DNA from: Ignavibacteriales bacterium
GTDB taxonomy: Bacteria; Bacteroidota; Ignavibacteria; UBA10030
Length of the DNA: 64,000 nt
Reading direction: 5' to 3'
NCBI GenBank assembly: GCA_026390575.1
Contig: JAPLFR010000009.1
Span: 62,001 to 126,000 of the forward strand
In this document: positions 48,149 through 56,833 of the stretch, in pieces
How the letters are laid out: each line of letters begins with the position of its first letter
Position numbering within the stretch: position 1 is the first letter of the stretch
Translations under genes and position numbers: made by a program
Notes under the pieces: generated by a model
The model's database searches: none
Told to the model about the DNA's origin: nothing
Seen by the model: only the letters and a program-made list of their open reading frames with translations

Positions 48149-48313
48149 TTACAGTGAACAGGCCGATGAATTACCGTTATCCAACATCGTTGCGTGGAGT
48201 TGCGATAAGCAACTACAACAACAGCGACAACACCTGCCAGCTGTTCTATCGAACGCCTGGGCTATGATGGCTTCGCGAAAAATAATCGAAGATGTTGTAT
48301 TTGAGTTTATCAT
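48149..48313 (-). CDS. Cys-rich leader peptide of the metY attenuator (54 codons)
   Basis: ATG 48313 opens a 54-codon frame ending at TAA 48149. Residues 28-35 are Cys-Cys-Arg-Cys-Cys-Cys-Ser-Cys: six cysteines in eight codons. The run is followed at once by an AGTTGC/GCAACT hairpin. A promoter sits 39 bases upstream of the start. AAGGAG at 48337-48342 is 23 bases from the ATG and lies inside a small AGGAGC/GCTCCT hairpin, so initiation may be weak or regulated. Ribosome stalling here when Cys-tRNA is uncharged would alter folding of the terminators before metY. Not a normal protein gene; inferred regulatory ORF. Confidence 0.7.
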   Translation of the reverse strand: MINSNTTSSIIFREAIIAQAFDRTAGRCCRCCCSCLSQLHATMLDNGNSSACSL

Positions 48314-48351
48314 CGGTTTTTCTAGGAGCGTTCTTGCTCCTTCTTCACTTT

Positions 48352-48380
48352 AGTATAATACATGGAACTGAATTTGTCAA
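48352..48380 (-). promoter_or_regulatory. Near-consensus sigma-70 promoter of the metY leader
   Basis: TTGACA (48375-48380), 17-base spacer, TATACT (48352-48357) on the minus strand. It predicts a start near 48345, about 32 bases before the leader peptide ATG. Confidence 0.85.
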
Positions 48381-48496
48381 GATGAAGACGAATATTTTTT
48401 TAAAACTCATTACGAAATAAGGAACGATGTAGAAAAAAATAACGTTTCACTCATGTTGTTCAAAAAACCATTTCCATCTTTTGGAGAGTGAAAGCT

Positions 48497-49519
48497 ATGG
48501 TTGCGCAAAACGAAGTACACGTCACATCGCATCAATTAGAAGTTATAAAGAGCATAGAAGGATTTGTCGGCGAGCAGTTGAATTCATTGCTCATGAACGT
48601 GGAAGAAAGCTGGCAGCCATCCGATTTTTTACCCGACTTGAATGCGGGAAATTGGGTTGAGCAATTGATAGATTTTCGTACAAGTGCTCTTGCGTTATCC
48701 GATGAAGTGCTTGTGGTTCTTGTCGGTGATATGGTGACGGAAGAGGCATTGCCAACGTATCAAACATGGCTTAATCGACTGCAGGGCGTCACCGACAAAA
48801 CAGGCGCGAGCCCATCACCGTGGGCACGATGGAGCCGTGGCTGGACATCGGAGGAAAATCGCCACGGCGATCTGTTGAACAAATATTTGTATCTCACCGG
48901 ACGCGTTAATATGCGTTCAGTCGAAACAACAATCCACCATCTCATCAACAACGGGTTTGATCCGCAAACAGAAAATGATCCGTATCTCGGCTTTGTCTAT
49001 ACATCGTTTCAAGAACGGGCGACCAAAATATCACATCGGAACGTCGGCGTCCTTGCCAAGCGAGCCGGCGAGGACCATCTTCACAAAATCTGCGGTATGA
49101 TTGCCGGCGATGAAGCGCGTCACGAAAAAGCGTATAAATTATTTATGACAAAAATCTTTGAGCTTGATCCGGCAAAAGCAGTACTAGCGTTTGCCAAAAT
49201 GATGAAATCAAAAATTGCCATGCCGGCAATGCTGATGGACGATGGGAAAGATAAAAACTTGTTTTCAAGGTTTTCTCTTGTTGCACAAAAAATAGGTGTG
49301 TACACGGCAAAAGATTATGCAGAAATTATTGGAACGCTGGTCCACGAATGGAAGATTGAAAGCTTAACCGGAATTTCCGATGCATCGGCAAAAGCACAAG
49401 ATTATTTGTGCGGACTTTCCGAACGATATCTCAAACTTGCCGATCGCGTGAATTTCTCGGGTGTAGAGAAGTTCAGCTGGCTATATGATAGAGAAATTGC
49501 ACTTGCAACGATCGTTTGA
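48497..49519 (+). CDS. Acyl-[acyl-carrier-protein] desaturase
   Basis: 340 aa from ATG 48497, chosen because GGAG lies ten bases upstream; GTG 48488 is only one base from it. Ferritin-like four-helix bundle with two di-iron motifs, Glu-Glu-Asn-Arg-His and Asp-Glu-Ala-Arg-His, and WARWSRGWTSEENRHG. Inserts a double bond into acyl-ACP using O2 (soluble delta-9 type). Divergent from the metY leader. Confidence 0.93.
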   Translation: MVAQNEVHVTSHQLEVIKSIEGFVGEQLNSLLMNVEESWQPSDFLPDLNAGNWVEQLIDFRTSALALSDEVLVVLVGDMVTEEALPTYQTWLNRLQGVTDKTGASPSPWARWSRGWTSEENRHGDLLNKYLYLTGRVNMRSVETTIHHLINNGFDPQTENDPYLGFVYTSFQERATKISHRNVGVLAKRAGEDHLHKICGMIAGDEARHEKAYKLFMTKIFELDPAKAVLAFAKMMKSKIAMPAMLMDDGKDKNLFSRFSLVAQKIGVYTAKDYAEIIGTLVHEWKIESLTGISDASAKAQDYLCGLSERYLKLADRVNFSGVEKFSWLYDREIALATIV

Positions 49520-49624
49520 AATATTCAGTAATGCGAGTCAGAAATAATCTTTATTACACGGTTCTAGATGGAAGATAGTGATCCATCATCCCAGCTTCAC
49601 TCGAACTGGGAAATTGTTTATTCA

Positions 49625-50404
49625 TTATTCTTTTGCAAGAGTCACTTCACCGGCATAAAACACATGCCGGCCGGTTTTTGTTTCTACAACCAATCCTCCG
49701 TCGGGAGCAAGATTGATTGCAGTTCCTTCTATGACAGCAGTGGCTTGAGCGAGCGTTATCCGCTTGCCAAATAATGTCGCGCGGGCTTTCCATTCCATCA
49801 GCACATTGTTGAAATTTCCTCTGCTCACATTGTAGTAAAGCGATTCGAGCCATGACATGATTTGGCAGAATACACTTCTTCGGTCAAACTCATTGCCGCA
49901 CTCATTGCTGAGCGAAGTAGCTTTGCCATCAAGATCGTCAAGAAATTTCTTCTGGTTTACATTTAATCCAATTCCGATAATCACATAATCGAGATTATTT
50001 TTTTGAAGGTTGCTCTCCATAAGGATTCCGCAGCATTTTCTTTTATTTAACAGAACATCATTTGGCCATTTGCATTCGCACTGTAATCCGGTAACTGTTT
50101 CAACGGCAAGGGCAATACCAGCAGCGGCAAAGAAGGGTAGTAATCCAATCTTGTCCGTACTGAATGTCGGCCGGACTATGACGGAGAACAATAAACTGCT
50201 CCCTGATTCTGCATTCCATGTTCTTCCAAATCGTCCTCGGCCTGCAGTTTGATGATCTGCTATGACGACGGTGCCTTCTTCGGCGCCTCTGTTTGCCAAA
50301 GTTTTTGCACAAGCATTCGTTGAATCGATAGAGTCATAGACGAATAATTTACGGCCAAATATTTTCGTAGACAGTCCGCGTTGAAGTTCTTCTTCCGAGT
50401 ACAT
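49625..50404 (-). CDS. birA: Biotin--[acetyl-CoA-carboxylase] ligase
   Basis: 259 aa, catalytic domain only. Biotin-binding GRGRFGRTW, KWPNDVLLNKRKCCGIL and GIGLNVN are clear. It lacks the N-terminal helix-turn-helix of E. coli BirA, so it attaches biotin but is not a repressor. Ends 12 bases from the M28 peptidase gene, likely co-transcribed. Confidence 0.94.
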   Translation of the reverse strand: MYSEEELQRGLSTKIFGRKLFVYDSIDSTNACAKTLANRGAEEGTVVIADHQTAGRGRFGRTWNAESGSSLLFSVIVRPTFSTDKIGLLPFFAAAGIALAVETVTGLQCECKWPNDVLLNKRKCCGILMESNLQKNNLDYVIIGIGLNVNQKKFLDDLDGKATSLSNECGNEFDRRSVFCQIMSWLESLYYNVSRGNFNNVLMEWKARATLFGKRITLAQATAVIEGTAINLAPDGGLVVETKTGRHVFYAGEVTLAKE

Positions 50405-50416
50405 TCGTATGACATC

Positions 50417-51979
50417 CTATTGCTGCATGGGAATCTTCGTTAATGGAAGATCCAGATTTGCGAGCCGCCATCCGAGGTCGTAAATTAATCGTCCTATTTT
50501 TGCCATTCTTTCGAAGAGAATTTTATCCACAGTGTCAGTCGGTTTATGAAGGTCGCGGATGATGCCATCGAAAAAGAAAACGATGGGTACGCCGTTCTTC
50601 GCGAAGTTATAATGATCGCTTCTGTAATAGAATCGCTCCGGATCGTTTTCGCTGTTAAATGTGTAATCAAGCGCGAGATGTTCCGACTCATTATTCGCAA
50701 TTCGAAGCAGACTATCGAGCTCAAGACTGATTTTATTCGAACCTATGACATATGTATAATTCGTATCTTTATTCGCCTCATGTGTCGTATCGATTCTGCC
50801 GACCATATCGAGATTTAAATCAACTGTCGTTTTATCTAATGGAATGATCGGATTATTTGTATAATATTTGGAGCCATACAATCCCTTTTCTTCACCCACA
50901 ACAGTCATGAAAAGCAAACTCTGTTTCGGTTTTCTTGGATTTGCTGTAAACGCTTTTGCAAGTTCCAGAATGGTAACGGTGCCGGAACCATCATCATCTG
51001 CACCGGGATAGAGGACGCCAGTACGACTTATTCCCAGGTGATCGTAATGCGCGGTAAATATTACGACTTGCGATTTAAGAACTGGATCGCTTCCCGGCAG
51101 AAAGCCAAGTACATTTTCAGTTTGTTTTGTTTCATGAATGGCTTTCGAGGTTATAGTAACGGTTGCATCGTCAATAAACACCGGAGGAAACGGTTGATCG
51201 AGAAGGGCTTCGTTTTTGAGCTGCTTCAATGATTTGCCCGATGGTTTTAAAACTGTTTCCGCCAATTCCGGTGATACAAGGAATCGGATAAATTGCTGAC
51301 GCAATTGAGATGAACTATCTTTCATCTTCATTGTTCCTTTATCCGTTCCAAAATCGCCCATCGTCTCTAATGCTTTTTGAAAAGTCGCAGGTCCTTCGAT
51401 GTCGGGAATCATCAATGTCGCCGCCGCCCCTGCATCACGGCGTATTGCATAGAACCGCCGCATTGTTGCCGATTTGGATGTATCGCTGGCGAAATTTTTC
51501 TTGCCGATAAAGACGAATACAATTCGTCCTGCGAGTTTTGCTTTCGCAGAGGAATCTAATTCCGTATCCGTGAATCCAACAAATACCGCGGGACCGCTTA
51601 CGAGGGTGTCTTTCGCTCCTTCAGAAATAAAATCTGTTCCCCATGTGAAATTCTTCTTCACTCCGTCAACATCCGTTATGATCTTTGTTTCCGGATCGAC
51701 ACGACTGACCTCGACATCAAAATGCTGGAAGTATGTTCCATTGTCGCCGATGGCTTTGAGATTTAAGTTCTTAAAAATATCTGCGATATAATTCGCCGCT
51801 TTCTTTTGACCGGGGTACGAGGTCTCTCGCCCTTCTAAACTGTCGGAAGCGAGAATAGTAAGATGAGCCCTCAAATCAGCGGCATTGATAGATTCATAAC
51901 CAATTTTAGATTTTGGGTCGATGGATTGGGCATATACTATGACTGAGAATAATGGCAGAAATAAAAACAACCGACGCAT
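50417..51979 (-). CDS. M28-family metallopeptidase
   Basis: 520 aa from ATG 51979, chosen because AGGAG lies five bases upstream and a signal peptide (MRRLFLFLPLFSVIVYAQ) follows; 25 upstream codons are noise. A PA domain (residues ~140-260) is inserted before the catalytic part. Zinc ligands are in FTAHYDHLG, GADDDGSG, VGEEKGLYG, NLDMVGR and YRSDHYNF. Exported aminopeptidase or carboxypeptidase, usually releasing single residues. Confidence 0.92.
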   Translation of the reverse strand: MRRLFLFLPLFSVIVYAQSIDPKSKIGYESINAADLRAHLTILASDSLEGRETSYPGQKKAANYIADIFKNLNLKAIGDNGTYFQHFDVEVSRVDPETKIITDVDGVKKNFTWGTDFISEGAKDTLVSGPAVFVGFTDTELDSSAKAKLAGRIVFVFIGKKNFASDTSKSATMRRFYAIRRDAGAAATLMIPDIEGPATFQKALETMGDFGTDKGTMKMKDSSSQLRQQFIRFLVSPELAETVLKPSGKSLKQLKNEALLDQPFPPVFIDDATVTITSKAIHETKQTENVLGFLPGSDPVLKSQVVIFTAHYDHLGISRTGVLYPGADDDGSGTVTILELAKAFTANPRKPKQSLLFMTVVGEEKGLYGSKYYTNNPIIPLDKTTVDLNLDMVGRIDTTHEANKDTNYTYVIGSNKISLELDSLLRIANNESEHLALDYTFNSENDPERFYYRSDHYNFAKNGVPIVFFFDGIIRDLHKPTDTVDKILFERMAKIGRLIYDLGWRLANLDLPLTKIPMQQ

Positions 51980-52078
51980 AATGGCTCCTGAATGAAAGTT
52001 GATAGAAAAAGATACGCTAAAATGCGTATGAAATGCAAGATGAACCGGAATCAAGTAGCTGGCTATAAGGATTACTTT

Positions 52079-52993
52079 TCACAGCAAGTCTTGCTCAATG
52101 CCTTCGGCTGCAGCAACAGGTTTCGATCGATAGGCAAGATACCCTTCCACTGCAAAGAGGAACAGCGCTACCCAGACAACGCCGTAGCCGATGAATTGAA
52201 TGTGAGTGAATGGTTCTTTGTAGATAATGACACCAACGAGAAATTGCAGCGTCGGGGCGATATATTGCAGGATGCCCACAAGCGAAAGCGAGATGCGCTG
52301 TGCAGCTGAAGCAAACATGAGAAGCGGAATGGTTGTGACTAGTCCGGCACCAATCATAAGAAAATCTGATGATGTTCCAGTATGGAGAAACGAACCCGAT
52401 CCATGCATATCGGAATACAGAAGATAAACAAACGCTGGAATCAGCAGAATGCCCGTCTCTAATGTTAAACCATAGAGTGAACCAAGCGGAGCGATTTTTT
52501 TAACAAGTCCGTAAACGCCAAACGAGACAGCAAGGGTGAGTGCAATCCAGGGAAGGGAACCGTACGCGAATGTCAGATACAAAACTCCTGCACCTGCGAG
52601 ACCGAGAGGAATCCACTGCCGCGGCCGCACATGTTCATGCAGAAAGATGACTCCCATTAATACGCTGAGTAGCGGGTTAATGAAATATCCCAGACTGGTC
52701 TCAATAATGTGCCCTGCATTAACTGCCCAGACATACGTGAGCCAGTTGATGCCGATGAGGAGAGCTGCGGCACTGTACACTCGAAGAACACGCGGAGTAA
52801 AAACAGCTTGTCGGAATTCCTTCCAGCGGCGTGTGAGCAGAATGACGACGACCAGTGCAAAAAAGGACCAGAGAATGCGGTGACTTATTAATTGCAGTGC
52901 AGGGACGTGATGAAGCCACTTCCAATAAATCGGCAAAACTCCCCAGCTGATGTATGCACCAACGGCATACCGCATTCCTTTGTTCATCAACAA
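52079..52993 (-). CDS. rarD: RarD (EamA-family transporter)
   Basis: 304 aa with ten membrane helices. The pattern AVGAYISWGVLPIYWKWL, ISHRILWSF, LTYVWAVNAGHIIETSLGYFINPL and LQYIAPTLQFLVG matches RarD. Role in drug/metabolite export; E. coli RarD was linked to chloramphenicol sensitivity. Substrate unknown. Confidence 0.93.
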   Translation of the reverse strand: MLMNKGMRYAVGAYISWGVLPIYWKWLHHVPALQLISHRILWSFFALVVVILLTRRWKEFRQAVFTPRVLRVYSAAALLIGINWLTYVWAVNAGHIIETSLGYFINPLLSVLMGVIFLHEHVRPRQWIPLGLAGAGVLYLTFAYGSLPWIALTLAVSFGVYGLVKKIAPLGSLYGLTLETGILLIPAFVYLLYSDMHGSGSFLHTGTSSDFLMIGAGLVTTIPLLMFASAAQRISLSLVGILQYIAPTLQFLVGVIIYKEPFTHIQFIGYGVVWVALFLFAVEGYLAYRSKPVAAAEGIEQDLL

Positions 52994-53324
52994 TTCTCGT
53001 TTTCTTCAAAAGAGGTAAAACTATAATTTTTTATGTAAGGTAGGGAAAAAAGACATCACAGAAAACACTTAAGGAGTCAAATCTGTTTTAATATTCACAA
53101 AATATCATTTCAAAGAGGAGGTTCAAGAATTTCCATTTCTATTCGGAGATTGGGAATGCGAAGGAATTAATCCTTGAGGACAAAATAGGTGAATACCAGT
53201 ATACCGTGGAGATATCAAAATGAAAACGAATGAAGTGATCTGAAAATGATTTTTTGTTCTATGGAATCAACATATAGAGAGGTGTTGTGGAGAAGTAGTA
53301 GCGAATGAATTATCGAATTTAATT
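52994..53324. other. Intergenic region with a degenerate palindromic repeat
   Basis: 331 bases, no gene. At ~53100-53165 is a degenerate copy of the element at 57985-58070 (AGAGGAG, TTCAAGA, AGATTGGGAA words). Promoter of the rarD gene expected at the left edge; not resolved. Confidence 0.5.
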
Positions 53325-53732
53325 TTATTCGTCATCAAATACAGTTCCGGGTTTAGGTGTAACAGCAAATAATTGAGTATGAAAAATGTCAATCTTGGCT
53401 GTGATCACTCCATCATTTTGGGAAGAAGTTGCAGTCACGAAAACAGTATTGAATTCGGGGAGTCGGTTATCTGTGAAACTAATAGTCCCATTATCAGATG
53501 TTTTCATTCTTCTGGGAATAGTGTATCCTATAAAACTGTGATTGCCGCCGCCAAGACAGGCTGGTTTTAAATAATATGCATGAGCATCCGCCAAAATATT
53601 GTTTAAATCTCCAATAAGCGCATCCTTGTTTGATGAAATGCTATTTGACTGAAACCATAAAATTCCAACGGCTAAAGCAATTCCAATAATTATTGTCCCA
53701 AGGACTAAAATTATTATCTGTTGTTGACCCAT
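53325..53732 (-). CDS. Pilin-like small membrane protein
   Basis: 135 aa. A single N-terminal hydrophobic helix (residues ~5-27, MGQQQIIILVLGTIIIGIALAVGI) then a hydrophilic, Asn/Asp/Thr-rich domain with a Cys. The architecture resembles type IV pilin or pseudopilin stalks, but there is no clear prepilin cleavage Gly and no pilus genes are nearby. Function not assigned. Confidence 0.6.
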   Translation of the reverse strand: MGQQQIIILVLGTIIIGIALAVGILWFQSNSISSNKDALIGDLNNILADAHAYYLKPACLGGGNHSFIGYTIPRRMKTSDNGTISFTDNRLPEFNTVFVTATSSQNDGVITAKIDIFHTQLFAVTPKPGTVFDDE

Positions 53733-53934
53733 AATATTCTATATAATAAACCTATGTAGCAATGTCAATATATTGATTCAGGAATAGGGGCTCATATCCT
53801 ATGCCTAATTTAAGGTCTGACAATTTACGCTTTTCAATAGGTTTAAAGCAGTCATAAGGAAAATCCTACTCACATGCTTTTTACACAAAGAGAACAATTT
53901 TACCGACTATGTAGTCGATCCTTAAAAAGTCATT

Positions 53935-54927
53935 TTAAATAGTTATTACAACATTTCCTGTCTTTTGCCCTGTTTCGACATACCGATGCGCCTCGGCAGT
54001 TTGTTCCAACGGAAATCGTTTGTCTATGATTGATTTTATTTTCCCTGCCTCAACAAGCTCTTTGATGAAAATTAAATCTTCAACCATTTCGGATGACATC
54101 GCACATATTACTTTCCTATTACCTGCTATCGAAGTCAACAGCATTTGAAAAAGTTGTTTCATCTTAAAGCTGGCCAGCAGATAACATCCGTTTTGGTTTA
54201 ACGAGTTTTTACACCGTGAAAATGAACTCTTGCCGAGAACATCAAAAATAAGATCATAGGTTTCACCGTTTTCGGTAAAATCCTCTTTTGTATAATCAAT
54301 AACCTTGTCAGCGCCCAGAGATTTCACCAATGCTAATCTCGGTGTACCACATACCCCCGTAACTTCTGCTCTGAAATAATTCGCAAGTTGTAGCGCCATT
54401 GAACCTATCCCTCCTGAAGCGCCATTGATAAGGACTTTCTGTCCTTTCTGAATATTAACTTTTCTAAGTATACTCGATGCCATTATTGCTCCATAAGGAA
54501 CGACGGCGGCTTCCTCATAGGTCATATTGGTTGGTTTGATTGCCACTATTCCGTCTTCAGGCATACATACATATTCTGCATAAGTGCCAAAGTGTTGGCC
54601 GCGATATCCAAAAACCTGATCGTCTTCCTTAAACAATTTGACATTCTTTCCCACTGCTTCAATTTTCCCGGCGAACTCACTTCCCAGTATTCTGATTCTT
54701 GGTTTTGTGAAACCAAAATACATTCGCGTGGGGAGCCAGAGGGGGAGAGGCATTGTGAACTTGCGGGGGGAGATTTTTCTAAAATTTCGAGCCATAATAT
54801 CCCCGAAACTTACAGGTGCCGCATATACTCTAATTAGTACTTCATTGTCCTTCGGAGCAGGTTTGTCTAACTCTCTAAGCCGGAGAACTTCCGGTGGTCC
54901 GTATTCAGTATAGACAATTGCTCTCAT
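53935..54927 (-). CDS. Zinc-independent MDR-type NAD(P)-dependent alcohol dehydrogenase (QOR-like)
   Basis: 330 aa medium-chain dehydrogenase. N-terminal VYTEYGPPEVLRLRELDKP, NADPH motif INGASGGIGSMALQLA and VIDYTKEDFT. It lacks a zinc-site pattern, as in quinone oxidoreductases. Paralogue of the gene at 55620-56627; a methyltransferase gene lies between. Confidence 0.9.
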   Translation of the reverse strand: MRAIVYTEYGPPEVLRLRELDKPAPKDNEVLIRVYAAPVSFGDIMARNFRKISPRKFTMPLPLWLPTRMYFGFTKPRIRILGSEFAGKIEAVGKNVKLFKEDDQVFGYRGQHFGTYAEYVCMPEDGIVAIKPTNMTYEEAAVVPYGAIMASSILRKVNIQKGQKVLINGASGGIGSMALQLANYFRAEVTGVCGTPRLALVKSLGADKVIDYTKEDFTENGETYDLIFDVLGKSSFSRCKNSLNQNGCYLLASFKMKQLFQMLLTSIAGNRKVICAMSSEMVEDLIFIKELVEAGKIKSIIDKRFPLEQTAEAHRYVETGQKTGNVVITI

Positions 54928-54958
54928 ACGTATTTCCTCTTTAGAAATTTATCGATCA

Positions 54959-55606
54959 TTATGTTCTCTCTATTTTCTTTGCTGCAATGAAATAAATAGT
55001 TATGTGATTGTAAATCATACTTTCAGTTTCAACAATCTGAAAATCTCCATGAGTGATGAAATCTTCTAATTCGGAGACTTTAAAGAACCTCATATAGGGA
55101 AGCATCCCTATTTTAAGCAGGAGGAATATCGAGAAGGATATAAATATACTTAAAAATGTTTTCTTCTCTCCCAGACAAGCAGTTACAGAAATAATCAGTC
55201 CTCCTGATTTCAATAATTCGTTTATCCTCTTCATAACTTTCTGCATATCTTCTGAAAAATGTAGAATATTAAAAGCAAGGATCACATCGAATGATTTTGC
55301 ATCATATCTCTTATCAAATATAGTTGCCTGTACAAAATCTGCATTCTCAATTTTGCGCTCAGCAGTTTTTCTTTTTGCAGCTTCGATCATTTTGGACGAT
55401 ATATCAATACCATAAATCTTTTTAACATTTCCAGCAATTTGAAGAGCTTTTGTTCCTGTTGCACATCCGTAATCTAAAACAATATCGCTACGATTGAGAT
55501 ATTTATTTGTGTTTTCAACAGTCTTAATGTCAGTGTAAGACTTGTTTTCCTTATCCTTATCAAATTCGTTTACGTGCTTATCCCAAAACTTTTCCGATTT
55601 ATTCAT
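54959..55606 (-). CDS. SAM-dependent class I methyltransferase
   Basis: 215 aa. SAM motif VLDYGCATGTKAL, post-I YGIDISSKMIEAA and AFNILHFSED are clear. It may modify a small molecule linked with its two dehydrogenase neighbours. C-terminal hydrophobic stretch (ISFSIFLLLKIGML) suggests membrane association. Substrate unknown. Confidence 0.9.
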   Translation of the reverse strand: MNKSEKFWDKHVNEFDKDKENKSYTDIKTVENTNKYLNRSDIVLDYGCATGTKALQIAGNVKKIYGIDISSKMIEAAKRKTAERKIENADFVQATIFDKRYDAKSFDVILAFNILHFSEDMQKVMKRINELLKSGGLIISVTACLGEKKTFLSIFISFSIFLLLKIGMLPYMRFFKVSELEDFITHGDFQIVETESMIYNHITIYFIAAKKIERT

Positions 55607-55619
55607 GTATTCACCGCTT

Positions 55620-56627
55620 TTAGCTAATGCATTGTTCGGTTTTGTATTTATGGCAATGAGTAATGACTACTTTCGCCCTTGCGTGTCCTGTTTCGACATA
55701 ACCAATTGCTTCGGCAAGCTGTTCTAATGGGTACTGTCTGTCAATAGTAGGTACAACTTTGCGGGACTCAAGGAGTTTTTTTAAAAAACTGATATCCTCT
55801 CTGTTCGGCTTCTCGCTTGAAGCAGAAAGGATCCTTTTGCCCTCTGATTTAGAAACCCTCAGTGCAAGAATGGACTGCATGAGCATGTGTCCCATCGAAG
55901 TAAACCCAACTATGACGCATCTACCTGTGGGATTCAATGCTCGCATAAGGTCTGATACCGTGCGGTTCCCGACATTATCGAGAATCAGGTCATAAGTTTG
56001 GCCATTCCTGGTGAAGTCCTCTTTGGTATAATCGATAACATTGTCTGCTCCAATTGAGCGAACCATATCCAGCTTCTGTGAGCTGCAAACACCTGTGACT
56101 ATCGTATCGAAGGATTTAGCAATCTGCACTGAGAATGTACCCACACCACCAGCTGCACCATTAATGAGTACCTTCTGCCCGGACTTTATATGTCCCTTGT
56201 CGCGAAGACCCTTTAGTGCAGTAACTGCGGCAGCCGGCACTGCTGCGGCTTGCTCGAATGTTGTGCCCGATGGTTTCAGCGCCACAAATCCGTCTTCAGC
56301 AATGCAAGCGTATTCGGCGAAGCCTCCCAGGACGAAGCCTAAGCCACCGAACATCTCATCGCCTGGTTTAAATTGAGTTACTTTTTTGCCAACAGCTTCG
56401 ACATGGCCTGCTATATCGTAGCCCAGTATCCTGATTTTCGGCTTGAAAAAACCAAATTGTAAACGCACGAGAAAAGGTTTGCCTCTTAAAAAGTGCCAAT
56501 CAAGTGCATTGACAGAAGCTGCGTGAACTTTGATAAGCAATTCGTTGTCTTTGGGAACAGGTTTTTCTACCTCTTCGAGATGAAGAGAATCCGGCGATCC
56601 GTATTTTGAGCATATCATTGCTTTCAT
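55620..56627 (-). CDS. MDR-type NAD(P)-dependent dehydrogenase (paralogue)
   Basis: 335 aa. N-terminal CSKYGSPDSLHLEEVEKPVP, NADPH motif INGAAGGVGTFSVQIA, IDYTKEDFTRNGQTYDLI. Close in layout to 53935-54927 but clearly diverged; the three genes form an ADH-methyltransferase-ADH cassette with gaps of 13 and 31 bases. Confidence 0.9.
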   Translation of the reverse strand: MKAMICSKYGSPDSLHLEEVEKPVPKDNELLIKVHAASVNALDWHFLRGKPFLVRLQFGFFKPKIRILGYDIAGHVEAVGKKVTQFKPGDEMFGGLGFVLGGFAEYACIAEDGFVALKPSGTTFEQAAAVPAAAVTALKGLRDKGHIKSGQKVLINGAAGGVGTFSVQIAKSFDTIVTGVCSSQKLDMVRSIGADNVIDYTKEDFTRNGQTYDLILDNVGNRTVSDLMRALNPTGRCVIVGFTSMGHMLMQSILALRVSKSEGKRILSASSEKPNREDISFLKKLLESRKVVPTIDRQYPLEQLAEAIGYVETGHARAKVVITHCHKYKTEQCIS

Positions 56628-56726
56628 TTTGTAATCTTCCTATTTACTTGGATGTGTTCAAAAACTCGTTCCTAAGCTCTGCTTGGGTATGGAACTCTTT
56701 AAGAAGCAGAGCTTCATCCCTCTCCA

Positions 56727-56751
56727 TTCCCAACAAGATATTGGGAATGAC
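56727..56751. repeat. CATTCCCAA hairpin
   Basis: CATTCCCAA and TTGGGAATG around a seven-base loop; similar in word content to the GTTCCCAAA family. An AAGCTCTGCTT/AAGCAGAGCTT pair lies just upstream (~56677-56716). Confidence 0.6.
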
Positions 56752-56833
56752 GTGTCTTTCGATGAATATCTCTTGTGAAAGATTCCTTTAGAAAGCAGAT
56801 CGTAAAATTCGAACCATCGCCTGTCAAAAAAGA

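Noticed and set aside
48060-48400. tmRNA, SAM riboswitch or other known RNA upstream of metY
   Set aside because: A GGTTCAAACCC loop looked tRNA-like, but T-arm pairing fails and no tag-peptide or SAM-I core motif was found; the Cys-rich ORF and terminators explain the region better.
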